Position numbers and translations under genes: made by a program | Source of the DNA: Phycisphaerae bacterium | Lineage (GTDB): Bacteria; Planctomycetota; Phycisphaerae; UBA1845; Fen-1342 | Direction of reading: 5' to 3' | Length of the DNA: 7,388 nt | NCBI GenBank assembly: GCA_026984555.1 | Contig: JALSRY010000730.1 | Span: forward strand, 1-7,388 | In this document: one piece after another, positions 1-6,932 of the stretch | How the letters are laid out: each line of letters starts with the position of its first letter | Position numbering within the stretch: position 1 is the stretch's first letter | The notes under the pieces: model-generated | What the model was told of the DNA's origin: nothing | Seen by the model: the letters and a program-made list of their open reading frames with translations, nothing else | Database searches by the model: none

Positions 1-1
1 G

Positions 2-115
2 CTGGGGGGGGCACTGACCGAAACCCGGCTGGCCCAGACGCAGGGCGTTCGCCCGCACGAAGTGCTGTGCCGGTATACGGCGCTCGGTCGGCGGGTGTAT
101 CGGACGGTGCGATAG
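2..115 (+). CDS. C-terminal end of an unrecognised protein (partial, 5' end outside the window)
   Basis: An open frame enters from the left edge and ends at TAG (113-115), giving 37 residues that begin LGGALTETRL and end RRVYRTVR. About three quarters of its third codon positions are G or C, like the real genes here, and it stops just before the convergent ilvC. Both facts favour a genuine gene end over chance. The tail is basic, with no membrane segment or motif that I recognise, so I assign no function. The alternative frame that reads through into ilvC as an arginine/glycine-rich product looks like a shadow. Confidence is moderate because only the last 37 codons are visible. Confidence 0.5.
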   Translation: MGGALTETRLAQTQGVRPHEVLCRYTALGRRVYRTVR

Positions 116-119
116 GGCT

Positions 120-142
120 TGCGCGACGCGGGTCGTCGCGCG
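120..142. terminator. Stem-loop between convergent genes, probable bidirectional terminator
   Basis: The arms GCGCGACG (121-128) and CGTCGCGC (134-141) are perfect inverted complements around a 5-nt loop (CGGGT). A T-G wobble (120/142) can extend the stem. It sits exactly between the stop codon of the upstream plus-strand gene (113-115) and the ilvC stop codon (143-145), so it could end transcripts from both sides. Neither strand has a U-run after the stem, so it is not a textbook intrinsic terminator. It may act with Rho or only protect 3' ends. The stem is seen directly; its role is inferred from position. Confidence 0.5.
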
Positions 143-1135
143 TCAGCCGCCGCGCATCAGCGCGCGGAGCGTGCGGCCGACGGATTCGAGCGGATGGTGT
201 CGATCACGTTCGAGCAGGGTGCGGCTGCGGGGGGCGCCGGCGCGGGTGTCTTCGAGGAACTCGCGGGCGAACTTCCCGGAGCGGATTTCCGCGAGAATGG
301 TGCGCATGTGCTGGCGGGTGGTGTCATCGACGACGCGTGGTCCGCGGGTGAGGTCGCCGTAGCGGGCGGTGCTGGAGATTCGCTCGCGCATGTAGGTGAT
401 GCCGCCTTCGCAGATCAAGTCGGCGAGTAGTTTGACCTCGTGGCAGCACTCGAAGTAGGCCAGTTCGGGCGGGTAGCCGGCCTCGACGAGCGTATCGAAC
501 CCGGCCCGGATCAACGCCGACAGTCCCCCGCAGAGCACCGCCTGCTCGCCGAACAGGTCCGTTTCGGTTTCGTCGGCGAAGGTGGTTTCGAGTAGGCCGG
601 CGCGGTTCGAGCCGATGCCGGCGGCCCAGCCGAGAGCGGTTGCCTTTGCGGAGCCGGTAGCGTCCTGCGCGATCGCGACGAGCGCGAGCACCCCGCGGCC
701 GGCGAGGAACTCCGACCGGACGCCACGGCCCTGGGCCTTGGGCGCGACGAGCACGACATCCACTTCGGGCGGAGGCTCGATCAGCCGGTAATGGATGGCG
801 AAACCGTGGAGAAAACCGAGCGTCTGGCCGGCCCGGAGGTGGGGGGCGATGTCGGTGGCGTAGATTTCGCCGGCGGTGTCGTCGGGTAAGCCGAAGATGA
901 GCAGGTCGGCCCGCTCGGTGGCCTCCCGCACAGCGCACGGCTCGAAGCCCGCCGCCAGCGCCTGGGCGTGTCGTGGTCCGGGCCGCTGGGCCACGATCAC
1001 GCGGCAGCCCGAGTCACGCAGGTTCAGCGCGTGCGCCGAGCCTTGCGCGCCGAACCCGAGTACGGCCACCGTCTTGTCGGCCAAGGCCTCGACCGACGCC
1101 TCGTGCACGGGAATCGCCGTCACTTGCCTGGTCAT
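143..1135 (-). CDS. ilvC: Ketol-acid reductoisomerase, class I (330 aa)
   Basis: Catalyses the Mg2+-dependent isomerisation and NAD(P)H reduction of acetolactate and acetohydroxybutyrate, the second common step of valine, leucine and isoleucine synthesis, in the cytosol. The N-terminal Rossmann domain starts with the nucleotide motif GFGAQGSAHALNLRDSG (27-43). Catalytic-site residues of the family are present: H110 in LHGF, K133 in VAPK, D193 and E197 in ETDLFGEQ, E229 and E233 in YFECCHE, and S254. The length of about 330 aa is normal for class I. The ATG start is backed by AGGAG (1148-1144) 8 nt upstream. Oddities: the loop after the second beta strand (about Q50-A57) is one residue shorter than in usual NADPH enzymes and lacks the serines expected there. 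The near-invariant KGPGHTVR segment reads KAQGRGVR (133-140). It stands alone, without ilvB or ilvN beside it, and converges on an unrelated gene. Identity is secure; cofactor preference is open. Confidence 0.96.
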   Translation of the reverse strand: MTRQVTAIPVHEASVEALADKTVAVLGFGAQGSAHALNLRDSGCRVIVAQRPGPRHAQALAAGFEPCAVREATERADLLIFGLPDDTAGEIYATDIAPHLRAGQTLGFLHGFAIHYRLIEPPPEVDVVLVAPKAQGRGVRSEFLAGRGVLALVAIAQDATGSAKATALGWAAGIGSNRAGLLETTFADETETDLFGEQAVLCGGLSALIRAGFDTLVEAGYPPELAYFECCHEVKLLADLICEGGITYMRERISSTARYGDLTRGPRVVDDTTRQHMRTILAEIRSGKFAREFLEDTRAGAPRSRTLLERDRHHPLESVGRTLRALMRGG

Positions 1136-1143
1136 GCGTCACG

Positions 1144-1148
1144 CTCCT
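1144..1148 (-). promoter_or_regulatory. Ribosome binding site of ilvC
   Basis: AGGAG on the minus strand lies 8 nt before the ATG at 1135-1133. This ideal spacing fixes the start of the reductoisomerase. Confidence 0.75.
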
Positions 1149-1157
1149 GGGGCCGCG

Positions 1158-1207
1158 GCGCCGATAGGTTCGGCGACCGCCGGCGGCGTATTGTCACGCG
1201 CCGATAG
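1158..1207. repeat. Perfect 10-bp direct repeat in the divergent control region, possible operator pair
   Basis: GCGCCGATAG occurs at 1158-1167 and again at 1198-1207, a 40-bp centre-to-centre distance close to four helical turns. The left copy is also part of a small inverted repeat, with arms CGCCGA (1159-1164) and TCGGCG (1170-1175). The right copy falls between the -35 and -10 boxes proposed for ilvC. A related 8-mer, GGCGATAC, is repeated at 1272-1279 and 1304-1311 in the trp leader. The repeats are seen directly. A regulator binding them is inference, and GC-rich sequence raises the chance of coincidental repeats. Confidence 0.35.
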
Positions 1208-1217
1208 CTGGAGGCAA
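1190..1217 (-). promoter_or_regulatory. Candidate sigma-70-type promoter of ilvC
   Basis: On the minus strand, TTGCCT (1217-1212) and GACAAT (1195-1190) are separated by 16 bp. Each matches the sigma-70 consensus at four of six positions. Transcription would begin near 1183, leaving a leader of about 48 nt before the ATG. The right copy of the 10-bp direct repeat lies in the spacer. The match is moderate and unsupported by other data. Confidence 0.35.
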
Positions 1218-1241
1218 CCGGCTGAGCCGCTGGGGTTTTTC

Positions 1242-1270
1242 CTGCCCCGCTAATCCCCCGGCCGTACAAT
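1242..1270 (+). promoter_or_regulatory. Candidate promoter of the trpC-tyrA-trpFBA-aroF-trpE operon
   Basis: TACAAT at 1265-1270 matches the -10 consensus at five of six positions. At 17 bp spacing the -35 position reads CTGCCC (1242-1247), a poor match, so the promoter may be weak or activator-dependent. A start near 1277 would give a leader of about 70 nt before trpC. No run of Trp codons and no terminator/antiterminator pair is visible in that leader, so there is no sign of classical attenuation. No TrpR-like operator was recognised either. Confidence 0.4.
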
Positions 1271-1346
1271 GGGCGATACATACGATGGCATGCGGCCTGA
1301 CGAGGCGATACGCCGACCGCCGAACGGATTGGATGCGAAACTGGGC

Positions 1347-2117
1347 ATGAACATACTGGATCGAATCGTTGCTCGGAAACGACAGGAAGTGGCGCAGCGC
1401 CGGCGCGGTCGGCCGATGGACGCGGTGTGCGGCGGCGGGCCGCCGCGCGATTTTGCCGGGGCGTTGCGCGGGCCGGGGGTGGCCGCGATTTGCGAGATCA
1501 AACGGCGATCCCCTTCGCGGGGGACGCTGCGGGCCGGGCTCGATCCCGCCGCCGTCGCGCGTGACTACGCGCAGCACGGGGCGGCGGCAATCTCGGTGCT
1601 GACCGATGCGGAGTTTTTCGGCGGCTGCGACGAAGACCTGCGACGCGTCCGCGACGCGGTCGCCGTGCCGGTGTTGCGCAAGGATTTCACGATCGACGAG
1701 TACCAGATTCACGAAGCGCGCCGGCTCGGGGCGGATGCGATTCTGCTCATCGCGCGCATCCTCTCGGACGAGGAGCTTTCGCGGATGCTGGGTGTGGCCG
1801 CGGAGCTGGGACTCGCCGCGTTGGTCGAAACGCACGACGAGGTGGAGGTAGGGCGGGCGGTGGCGCAGGGGGCGCGGATCATCGGCATCAACAGCCGCGA
1901 TCTGGACACGTTCGAGGTCGATCTGGAGCGGGCGTTGCGGCTGCGCTCGCGGATACCGGGTGATTGCATCGCGGTCGCGGAGAGCGGGATTCACACCCCG
2001 GAGGACGTCTTGCGTGTTTCGGCCGCGGGGTTCGACGCGATGCTCGTGGGCGAGGCGCTGATGCGGGCGGAGGATCCGGGGCGGCGCCTGGCCGAGTTGC
2101 TGGGGGCGCTGTCGTGA
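1347..2117 (+). CDS. trpC: Indole-3-glycerol phosphate synthase (256 aa)
   Basis: Converts carboxyphenylamino-deoxyribulose phosphate to indole-3-glycerol phosphate, the step just before tryptophan synthase. It is a cytosolic (beta/alpha)8 barrel. Family residues are all visible: E50 and K52 in CEIKRRSPSRG, K112 in LRKDF, E160 in LVETHDE, N181 in GINSRDL, and E211-S212 in AESGIHTPEDV. The numbering runs one ahead of the Thermotoga enzyme throughout, which supports the start at MNILDRIV. The frame is open upstream to an ATG at 1269, but that codon overlaps the proposed -10 box and the extra 26 residues have no family counterpart. No strong ribosome binding site precedes 1347, so a longer form is not excluded. 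It is a single-domain protein, not fused to TrpF as in enterics. The stop overlaps the GTG of tyrA (GTGA), implying coupled translation. Confidence 0.95.
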   Translation: MNILDRIVARKRQEVAQRRRGRPMDAVCGGGPPRDFAGALRGPGVAAICEIKRRSPSRGTLRAGLDPAAVARDYAQHGAAAISVLTDAEFFGGCDEDLRRVRDAVAVPVLRKDFTIDEYQIHEARRLGADAILLIARILSDEELSRMLGVAAELGLAALVETHDEVEVGRAVAQGARIIGINSRDLDTFEVDLERALRLRSRIPGDCIAVAESGIHTPEDVLRVSAAGFDAMLVGEALMRAEDPGRRLAELLGALS

Positions 2118-3292
2118 GCCGGCTGGACGAGCTGCGGGCGCGCATGCGCGAGATCGACGCGCGGATTCTGGCGCTGGTCGCCGACCGGATGGAAACGGCG
2201 CGGCAGATCGGTCAGGAGAAGAAGGCCGCCGGCATTCCGCTGCGTGACTGGAACGTCGAACGTCAGGTACTGGACCGCGCCGCCGACCACGCCCGGCGTT
2301 GCGGCTTGCCGCCGGGGCCGGTCCGGGCGTTGATGCGCGTGCTCATTGCCACCTCGCGCGACGAGCAGGAGCGGTTGTCCTACTCCGACTATGCTGGCGC
2401 GGCGGAAGACATCGCCGTGCTGGGAGGGTGCGGGGCGATGGGGCGCTGGTTCGTCGATTTCCTGGGCAACCAGGGGCATCGGGTGCATGTGTACGATCCG
2501 GCGGTGTCCGCGGCGGGGCGGAGCGGGGGGCGCCGGTCGAGAACGAGTGGCGGGACCGACGCGGAAGCGGGTGATTCATCGTCGCTTGCGGCTTCGCCGA
2601 CCGCGTCCGGCACGCGGTTGTTCGCGAGGCTGTCCGATGCCCTGGCCGGTACAGGTTTCGCCCTCATCGCGACGCCGCTCGACATCGTCCCGGACGTGAT
2701 CGATGCGTTGACGCGCCTGCGTTATGGTGGGGTGGTGTTCGACATCGCGAGCCTGAAGGATCATCTACGGCCGGCGATCGAGCGGGCGCGGGCGGCGGGC
2801 GTCGGCATCACGAGCATCCACCCGTTGTTCGGGGCCGGTGCCCGGTCGCTTTCGGACCAGGTCATCTGTTTGTGTGATTGCGGCGATGCCGAAGCGACGG
2901 CGCGGGTCGAGGCCTTTTTTGCCGAGACGGCGGCGACGCTGGTCCGGCTGTCGTTCGAGCGGCACGACCGGATCATGTCCTACGTGTTGGGGTTTTCGCA
3001 TTTGATCAACCTGCTGTTCGCGCGCGTGCTGATGGCCGGGGGGATGTCGCTGTCCGAGCTCAACCGCGTCGGGAGCACGACGTTCCATTCGCAGATGGTG
3101 ACGACCGCCACGGTGATCCGCGAGAATCCAGAGCTATACTACGCGATCCAGCGGCTCAATCCGTTTTCCCGCGAGTTGCACGAGACGCTTCGGGCGGAGC
3201 TGGAGACGATCCTCTCGTGGATCGAGCACGACGATCATGCCGCGTTCGTCGAGATGATGGACGCGGGGCGGCGGTGGATGGAAGGGCAGTGA
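2114..3292 (+). CDS. tyrA: Bifunctional chorismate mutase / prephenate dehydrogenase (T-protein type, 392 aa)
   Basis: Turns chorismate into prephenate and then oxidatively decarboxylates it to 4-hydroxyphenylpyruvate, the tyrosine precursor. Residues 1-90 are an AroQ chorismate mutase helix bundle. R8, R25, K36, D45, E49, S81 and Q85 align with the E. coli active site, but the position of the second-subsite arginine (R51 in E. coli PheA) is V48. Residues about 100-392 are the dehydrogenase, with NAD motif GGCGAMG (104-110), D128 ending the second strand (suggesting NAD+ rather than NADP+), and catalytic H236 in HPLFG. There is no C-terminal ACT domain. Residues about 131-167 form a Ser/Gly/Ala/Arg-rich low-complexity insertion absent from E. 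coli TyrA. The GTG at 2114 is chosen because it overlaps the trpC stop and keeps R8; the next ATG (codon 11) would remove it. Its place between trpC and trpF is unusual for a tyrosine gene. Confidence 0.92.
   Translation: MSRLDELRARMREIDARILALVADRMETARQIGQEKKAAGIPLRDWNVERQVLDRAADHARRCGLPPGPVRALMRVLIATSRDEQERLSYSDYAGAAEDIAVLGGCGAMGRWFVDFLGNQGHRVHVYDPAVSAAGRSGGRRSRTSGGTDAEAGDSSSLAASPTASGTRLFARLSDALAGTGFALIATPLDIVPDVIDALTRLRYGGVVFDIASLKDHLRPAIERARAAGVGITSIHPLFGAGARSLSDQVICLCDCGDAEATARVEAFFAETAATLVRLSFERHDRIMSYVLGFSHLINLLFARVLMAGGMSLSELNRVGSTTFHSQMVTTATVIRENPELYYAIQRLNPFSRELHETLRAELETILSWIEHDDHAAFVEMMDAGRRWMEGQ
2504..2614 (+). other. Low-complexity insertion inside the TyrA NAD-binding domain
   Basis: This stretch encodes residues about 131-167 of TyrA, nearly all Ser, Gly, Ala, Thr, Arg and acidic residues, between the second strand (ends VYDP, 126-129) and the segment RLFARLSDALAG that leads to the next strand (FALIATP, 182-188). 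E. coli TyrA crosses the same interval in about a dozen residues. The reading frame is kept on both sides, so this is an in-frame insertion and not a frameshift. It is probably a disordered loop. Confidence 0.6.
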
Positions 3293-3906
3293 CGCGCGTC
3301 AAGATATGTGGCATCACCGATGTGCAGGACGCCCGGGCCGCCGTCGCGGCCGGTGCCGACGCGATCGGTCTGATCTTCGCGAAATCGCCCCGGCGGGTGG
3401 TGGTGGAGGACGCGCGGCGGATCGTGCGCAGCCTGCCGCCGGTCGTGACGGTGGTGGGAGTGTTTCGCGACGCGGCGCCGGCACAAATCGAGGAGGTGCT
3501 GGCGCGGGTGCCGCTCGACGTGCTGCAACTGCACGGCGGCGAGTCGCCGCAGACATGTGCGGCGTTGTCGCGCCGGGTTATCAAGCGGTTGAAGGTTTCT
3601 GAACGCACCGGTGTTGATACACTGCGGGCACAGGTGGCGGCGTACGACGTGTCGGCGGTGTTGCTGGACCCGGGCGCCGGCGACGGGCAGCCGTTCGACT
3701 GGACGTTGGCCCGCGCATTGCCCGGGCCGGTGATGCTTGCCGGCGGGCTGTGTGCCGAGAACGTCGGCGATGCGATCAGGACCGCGCGACCCTACGCCGT
3801 GGACGTGTGTTCCGGCGTCGAGCGCGAGCCCGGACGCAAGGATCACGATCGGATGCGGGCGTTCGTGCGAGCGGTGAGAAAGGTGGATGAAGAACTTGGC
3901 AGCTAG
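3289..3906 (+). CDS. trpF: Phosphoribosylanthranilate isomerase (205 aa)
   Basis: Isomerises N-(5-phosphoribosyl)anthranilate to carboxyphenylamino-deoxyribulose phosphate, supplying the substrate of TrpC. It is a cytosolic (beta/alpha)8 barrel. Signatures are KICGIT (5-10) with catalytic C7, FAKSPRRV (30-37), LQLHGGES (79-86), and [14 protein letters not shown] (125-138) with catalytic D127. A late AGGL phosphate-binding segment is followed by DVCSGVE. The GTG at 3289 overlaps the tyrA stop (GTGA) and places C7 exactly where family members have it, so it is preferred to any upstream codon in the same frame. A purine-rich GGAAGGG (3280-3286) precedes it but is closer than ideal, consistent with coupled translation. 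The length of about 205 aa is normal. The 3' end overlaps trpB by 20 bp. Confidence 0.94.
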   Translation: MTRVKICGITDVQDARAAVAAGADAIGLIFAKSPRRVVVEDARRIVRSLPPVVTVVGVFRDAAPAQIEEVLARVPLDVLQLHGGESPQTCAALSRRVIKRLKVSERTGVDTLRAQVAAYDVSAVLLDPGAGDGQPFDWTLARALPGPVMLAGGLCAENVGDAIRTARPYAVDVCSGVEREPGRKDHDRMRAFVRAVRKVDEELGS

Positions 3907-5068
3907 CCCCGGAACCTTCGGTCGCTTCGGCGGGAGTTTTGTTCCCGAAACGCTGGTTTACGCGTTGCGTGAGCTGGCCGAAGCCTATGATGCCAGCCGC
4001 GCCGACGCCGACTTTCAGCGTGAGCTCGACGCGCTGTTACGAGACTACGTGGGCCGGCCGACGCCGCTGTACTATGCGAGGCGGCTGAGCGCGCATTTGG
4101 GTGGCGGGCGGATCTACCTCAAGCGTGAAGATCTCGCGCACACGGGGGCGCACAAGATCAACAACGCCGTCGGGCAGGTGTTGCTCGCGGTGCGCATGGG
4201 CAAGCGGCGGATCATCGCCGAAACCGGCGCGGGGCAACACGGGGTCGCGACCGCGACGGCTTGTGCGTTGCTGGGCGTCGAGTGCCACGTGTACATGGGT
4301 GCCGAAGACATCCGCCGCCAGCACATGAACGCGTTGCGGATGGACCTGCTGGGGGCCGAGGTGGTCAGCGTCGAGTCGGGCAGCCGCACGCTCAAGGATG
4401 CGATCAACGAGGCCATCCGCGACTGGGTGACGAACGTCGAGACGACGCACTATGTCATTGGCTCGGTGGTCGGTCCGCACCCGTACCCCACGATGGTCCG
4501 CGATTTCCAGGCGGTCATCGGGCGCGAGACCCGCCGGCAGATTCTCGAACAAGCGGGACGGTTGCCGGATATGGTTATCGCGTGTGTCGGGGGCGGGTCC
4601 AACGCGATCGGGATGTTTCACGAATTCGTCGCCGACCCGGACGTGAAACTGATCGGCGTCGAGGGGGGTGGTTGCGGACTCGAATCGGGCAAACACGCCG
4701 CCACGCTCGTGGGTGGCTCGCCGGGTGTGTTGCACGGCACGCGCAGCTACCTGCTCCAGGACGAGGACGGTCAGATACTCGAAACGCACTCGGTGTCGGC
4801 CGGGCTGGACTATCCGGGCGTTGGCCCGGAGCACGCATTTCTCAAAGATAGCGGGCGCGCCGCGTACACGCTCGCCGAGGACAGCGAGGCCCTCGAGGCG
4901 CTCAAGCTGTTGTGTCGGTTGGAGGGGATCATCCCGGCGCTCGAATCGGCTCACGCTGTCGCTGAAGCGATCAAACGGGCGCCGCAGATGCCGGAGGACG
5001 GGGTTTTGGTGGTGAACCTTTCGGGCCGGGGCGACAAGGATCTCGAAATCGTGGAGGGACTGGTATGA
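3887..5068 (+). CDS. trpB: Tryptophan synthase beta chain (393 aa)
   Basis: PLP enzyme that joins indole to L-serine to give tryptophan, working as an alpha2-beta2 complex with TrpA. The opening [13 protein letters not shown] (11-23) is the usual TrpB start. The PLP lysine is K90 in [10 protein letters not shown], catalytic E112 lies in AETGAGQHG, the phosphate loop GGGSNA is at 235-240, and S379 in NLSGRGDKD contacts the pyridine nitrogen. The sequence looks like the standard TrpB1 type that pairs with TrpA, not the longer TrpB2 type. The ATG lies 20 bp inside trpF. AGG at 3881-3883 is only 3 nt from the ATG, with a GAG a little further up, so initiation probably relies on ribosomes arriving from trpF. 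The stop overlaps the trpA start (ATGA). Nothing is missing from the active site. Confidence 0.97.
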   Translation: MKNLAASPGTFGRFGGSFVPETLVYALRELAEAYDASRADADFQRELDALLRDYVGRPTPLYYARRLSAHLGGGRIYLKREDLAHTGAHKINNAVGQVLLAVRMGKRRIIAETGAGQHGVATATACALLGVECHVYMGAEDIRRQHMNALRMDLLGAEVVSVESGSRTLKDAINEAIRDWVTNVETTHYVIGSVVGPHPYPTMVRDFQAVIGRETRRQILEQAGRLPDMVIACVGGGSNAIGMFHEFVADPDVKLIGVEGGGCGLESGKHAATLVGGSPGVLHGTRSYLLQDEDGQILETHSVSAGLDYPGVGPEHAFLKDSGRAAYTLAEDSEALEALKLLCRLEGIIPALESAHAVAEAIKRAPQMPEDGVLVVNLSGRGDKDLEIVEGLV

Positions 5069-5832
5069 CGCTCCGCGAGGTGTTCGAGCCGCTGCGGTCC
5101 CGCGACGAGCTCGCGTTCGTGCCGTACCAGACCGCGGGTTTTCCGACGCTGGCGGATTCGCTCGCGAACTTGCGGACCCTGGCGGATTGTGGCGCCGACA
5201 TGCTCGAAGTCGGCGTGCCGTTTTCCGACCCGATGGCCGACGGGCCGACGATCCAGGCGTCCTCGCAGGTGGCGCTCGAGCAGGGCGTGAGACTCGCCGA
5301 TGTGCTGGCGGGTATGCGGGGGCTCGATGTGCGTTGCCCGCGGGTGATGATGTCGTACCTGAACCCGCTGATGCGTTACGGCCGCGAGAAGTTGTTGGCG
5401 GACATGCAGGCGGCCGGGGTGTGCGGTTTGATCGTGCCGGACCTGCCGCTGGAGGAAGCGGATGCGTGGCTTGTCGCCGCCCGGGCCCGTGGTATCAGTC
5501 TCGTGTTCCTCGTGGCGCCGACCAGCACCGACGAGCGTATCGCGCGGGTGGCGGAGCTGACGGACGGGTTCATCTACGCCGTCAGCCTGACCGGCACAAC
5601 CGGCGCGCGCCGGCATCTGCCGCCGGGTTTGCCCGCGTTCCTGGAGCGCATCCGCGCGATTACCGACCAGCCCGTCGTCGTGGGGTTCGGGATCGGCGCG
5701 CCCGAACACGTGCGGGCGCTGCGTGGCAAGGCCGACGGGGTCGTCGTGGCGAGCCGGATCATCGACGCGATTCGTGGTGGGGAAGACTGGGTGGAACTTG
5801 CGAAGGATCTGAAAGCGGCCACGCGGGCCTGA
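5065..5832 (+). CDS. trpA: Tryptophan synthase alpha chain (255 aa)
   Basis: Cleaves indole-3-glycerol phosphate to glyceraldehyde-3-phosphate and indole, which is channelled to TrpB. It is a (beta/alpha)8 barrel. The signature [18 protein letters not shown] (47-64) carries the catalytic pair E48 and D59. The flexible loop [10 protein letters not shown] and the phosphate site VGFGIG follow in the expected order. The early motif reads PYQTAGFP (20-27), where many homologues have TAGDP. Both forms occur in the family as far as I know. The start is secure: GGAGG (5053-5057) lies 7 nt upstream and the ATG overlaps the trpB stop as ATGA, the usual coupling for equal production of the two subunits. 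Length is typical. Confidence 0.96.
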   Translation: MTLREVFEPLRSRDELAFVPYQTAGFPTLADSLANLRTLADCGADMLEVGVPFSDPMADGPTIQASSQVALEQGVRLADVLAGMRGLDVRCPRVMMSYLNPLMRYGREKLLADMQAAGVCGLIVPDLPLEEADAWLVAARARGISLVFLVAPTSTDERIARVAELTDGFIYAVSLTGTTGARRHLPPGLPAFLERIRAITDQPVVVGFGIGAPEHVRALRGKADGVVVASRIIDAIRGGEDWVELAKDLKAATRA

Positions 5833-5837
5833 CCGTC

Positions 5838-5852
5838 GAGGGGCGAGCCCTC
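5838..5852 (+). other. Small stem-loop just after trpA
   Basis: GAGGG (5838-5842) and CCCTC (5848-5852) pair around a 5-nt loop, 5 nt past the trpA stop. With only 5 bp and no U-run it is unlikely to terminate transcription. It might mark a processing or stability boundary between trpA and aroF. Confidence 0.3.
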
Positions 5853-5862
5853 CGCACTGCCG

Positions 5863-5879
5863 TACAGCAAGGAGCTGTA
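5863..5879 (+). promoter_or_regulatory. Hairpin presenting the aroF Shine-Dalgarno sequence in its loop
   Basis: TACAGC (5863-5868) and GCTGTA (5874-5879) form a perfect 6-bp stem around the loop AAGGA (5869-5873). That loop plus G5874 is the aroF ribosome binding site (AAGGAG), 8 nt before the ATG at 5883. An A-N-GGA motif in a short hairpin loop over a ribosome binding site is the known architecture of CsrA/RsmA translational repressor sites. The pairing is read directly. CsrA control is inference, and no csrA gene is in the window. The stem could also simply modulate initiation at this one uncoupled gene start. Confidence 0.5.
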
Positions 5880-5882
5880 ACC

Positions 5883-6920
<1,038 letters not shown>

Positions 6921-6932
6921 GGCGGACTCTTC

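Noticed and set aside
1232..1248. GGGG, TTTTT and CCCC looking like a terminator before trpC
   Set aside because: Only four or five base pairs can form around a nine-base loop, and the T-run is inside the loop, not after the stem. No gene in either direction ends here.
1269..1346. In-frame N-terminal extension of trpC, or a leader peptide
   Set aside because: The ATG at 1269 overlaps the proposed -10 box, has no ribosome binding site, and the extra 26 residues have no family counterpart. They contain no Trp codons, so an attenuator leader peptide is not supported.
1964..2113. Upstream in-frame extension of tyrA to the ATG at 1964
   Set aside because: These 50 codons lie fully inside trpC in another frame and give a Gly/Arg/Ala-rich product. 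The mutase domain begins at the GTG at 2114, which overlaps the trpC stop.
5187..5882. Upstream in-frame extension of aroF through trpA
   Set aside because: It overlaps trpA out of frame and is Arg/Gly-rich. The ATG at 5883 has a strong ribosome binding site, and the metal ligands then match T. maritima numbering exactly.
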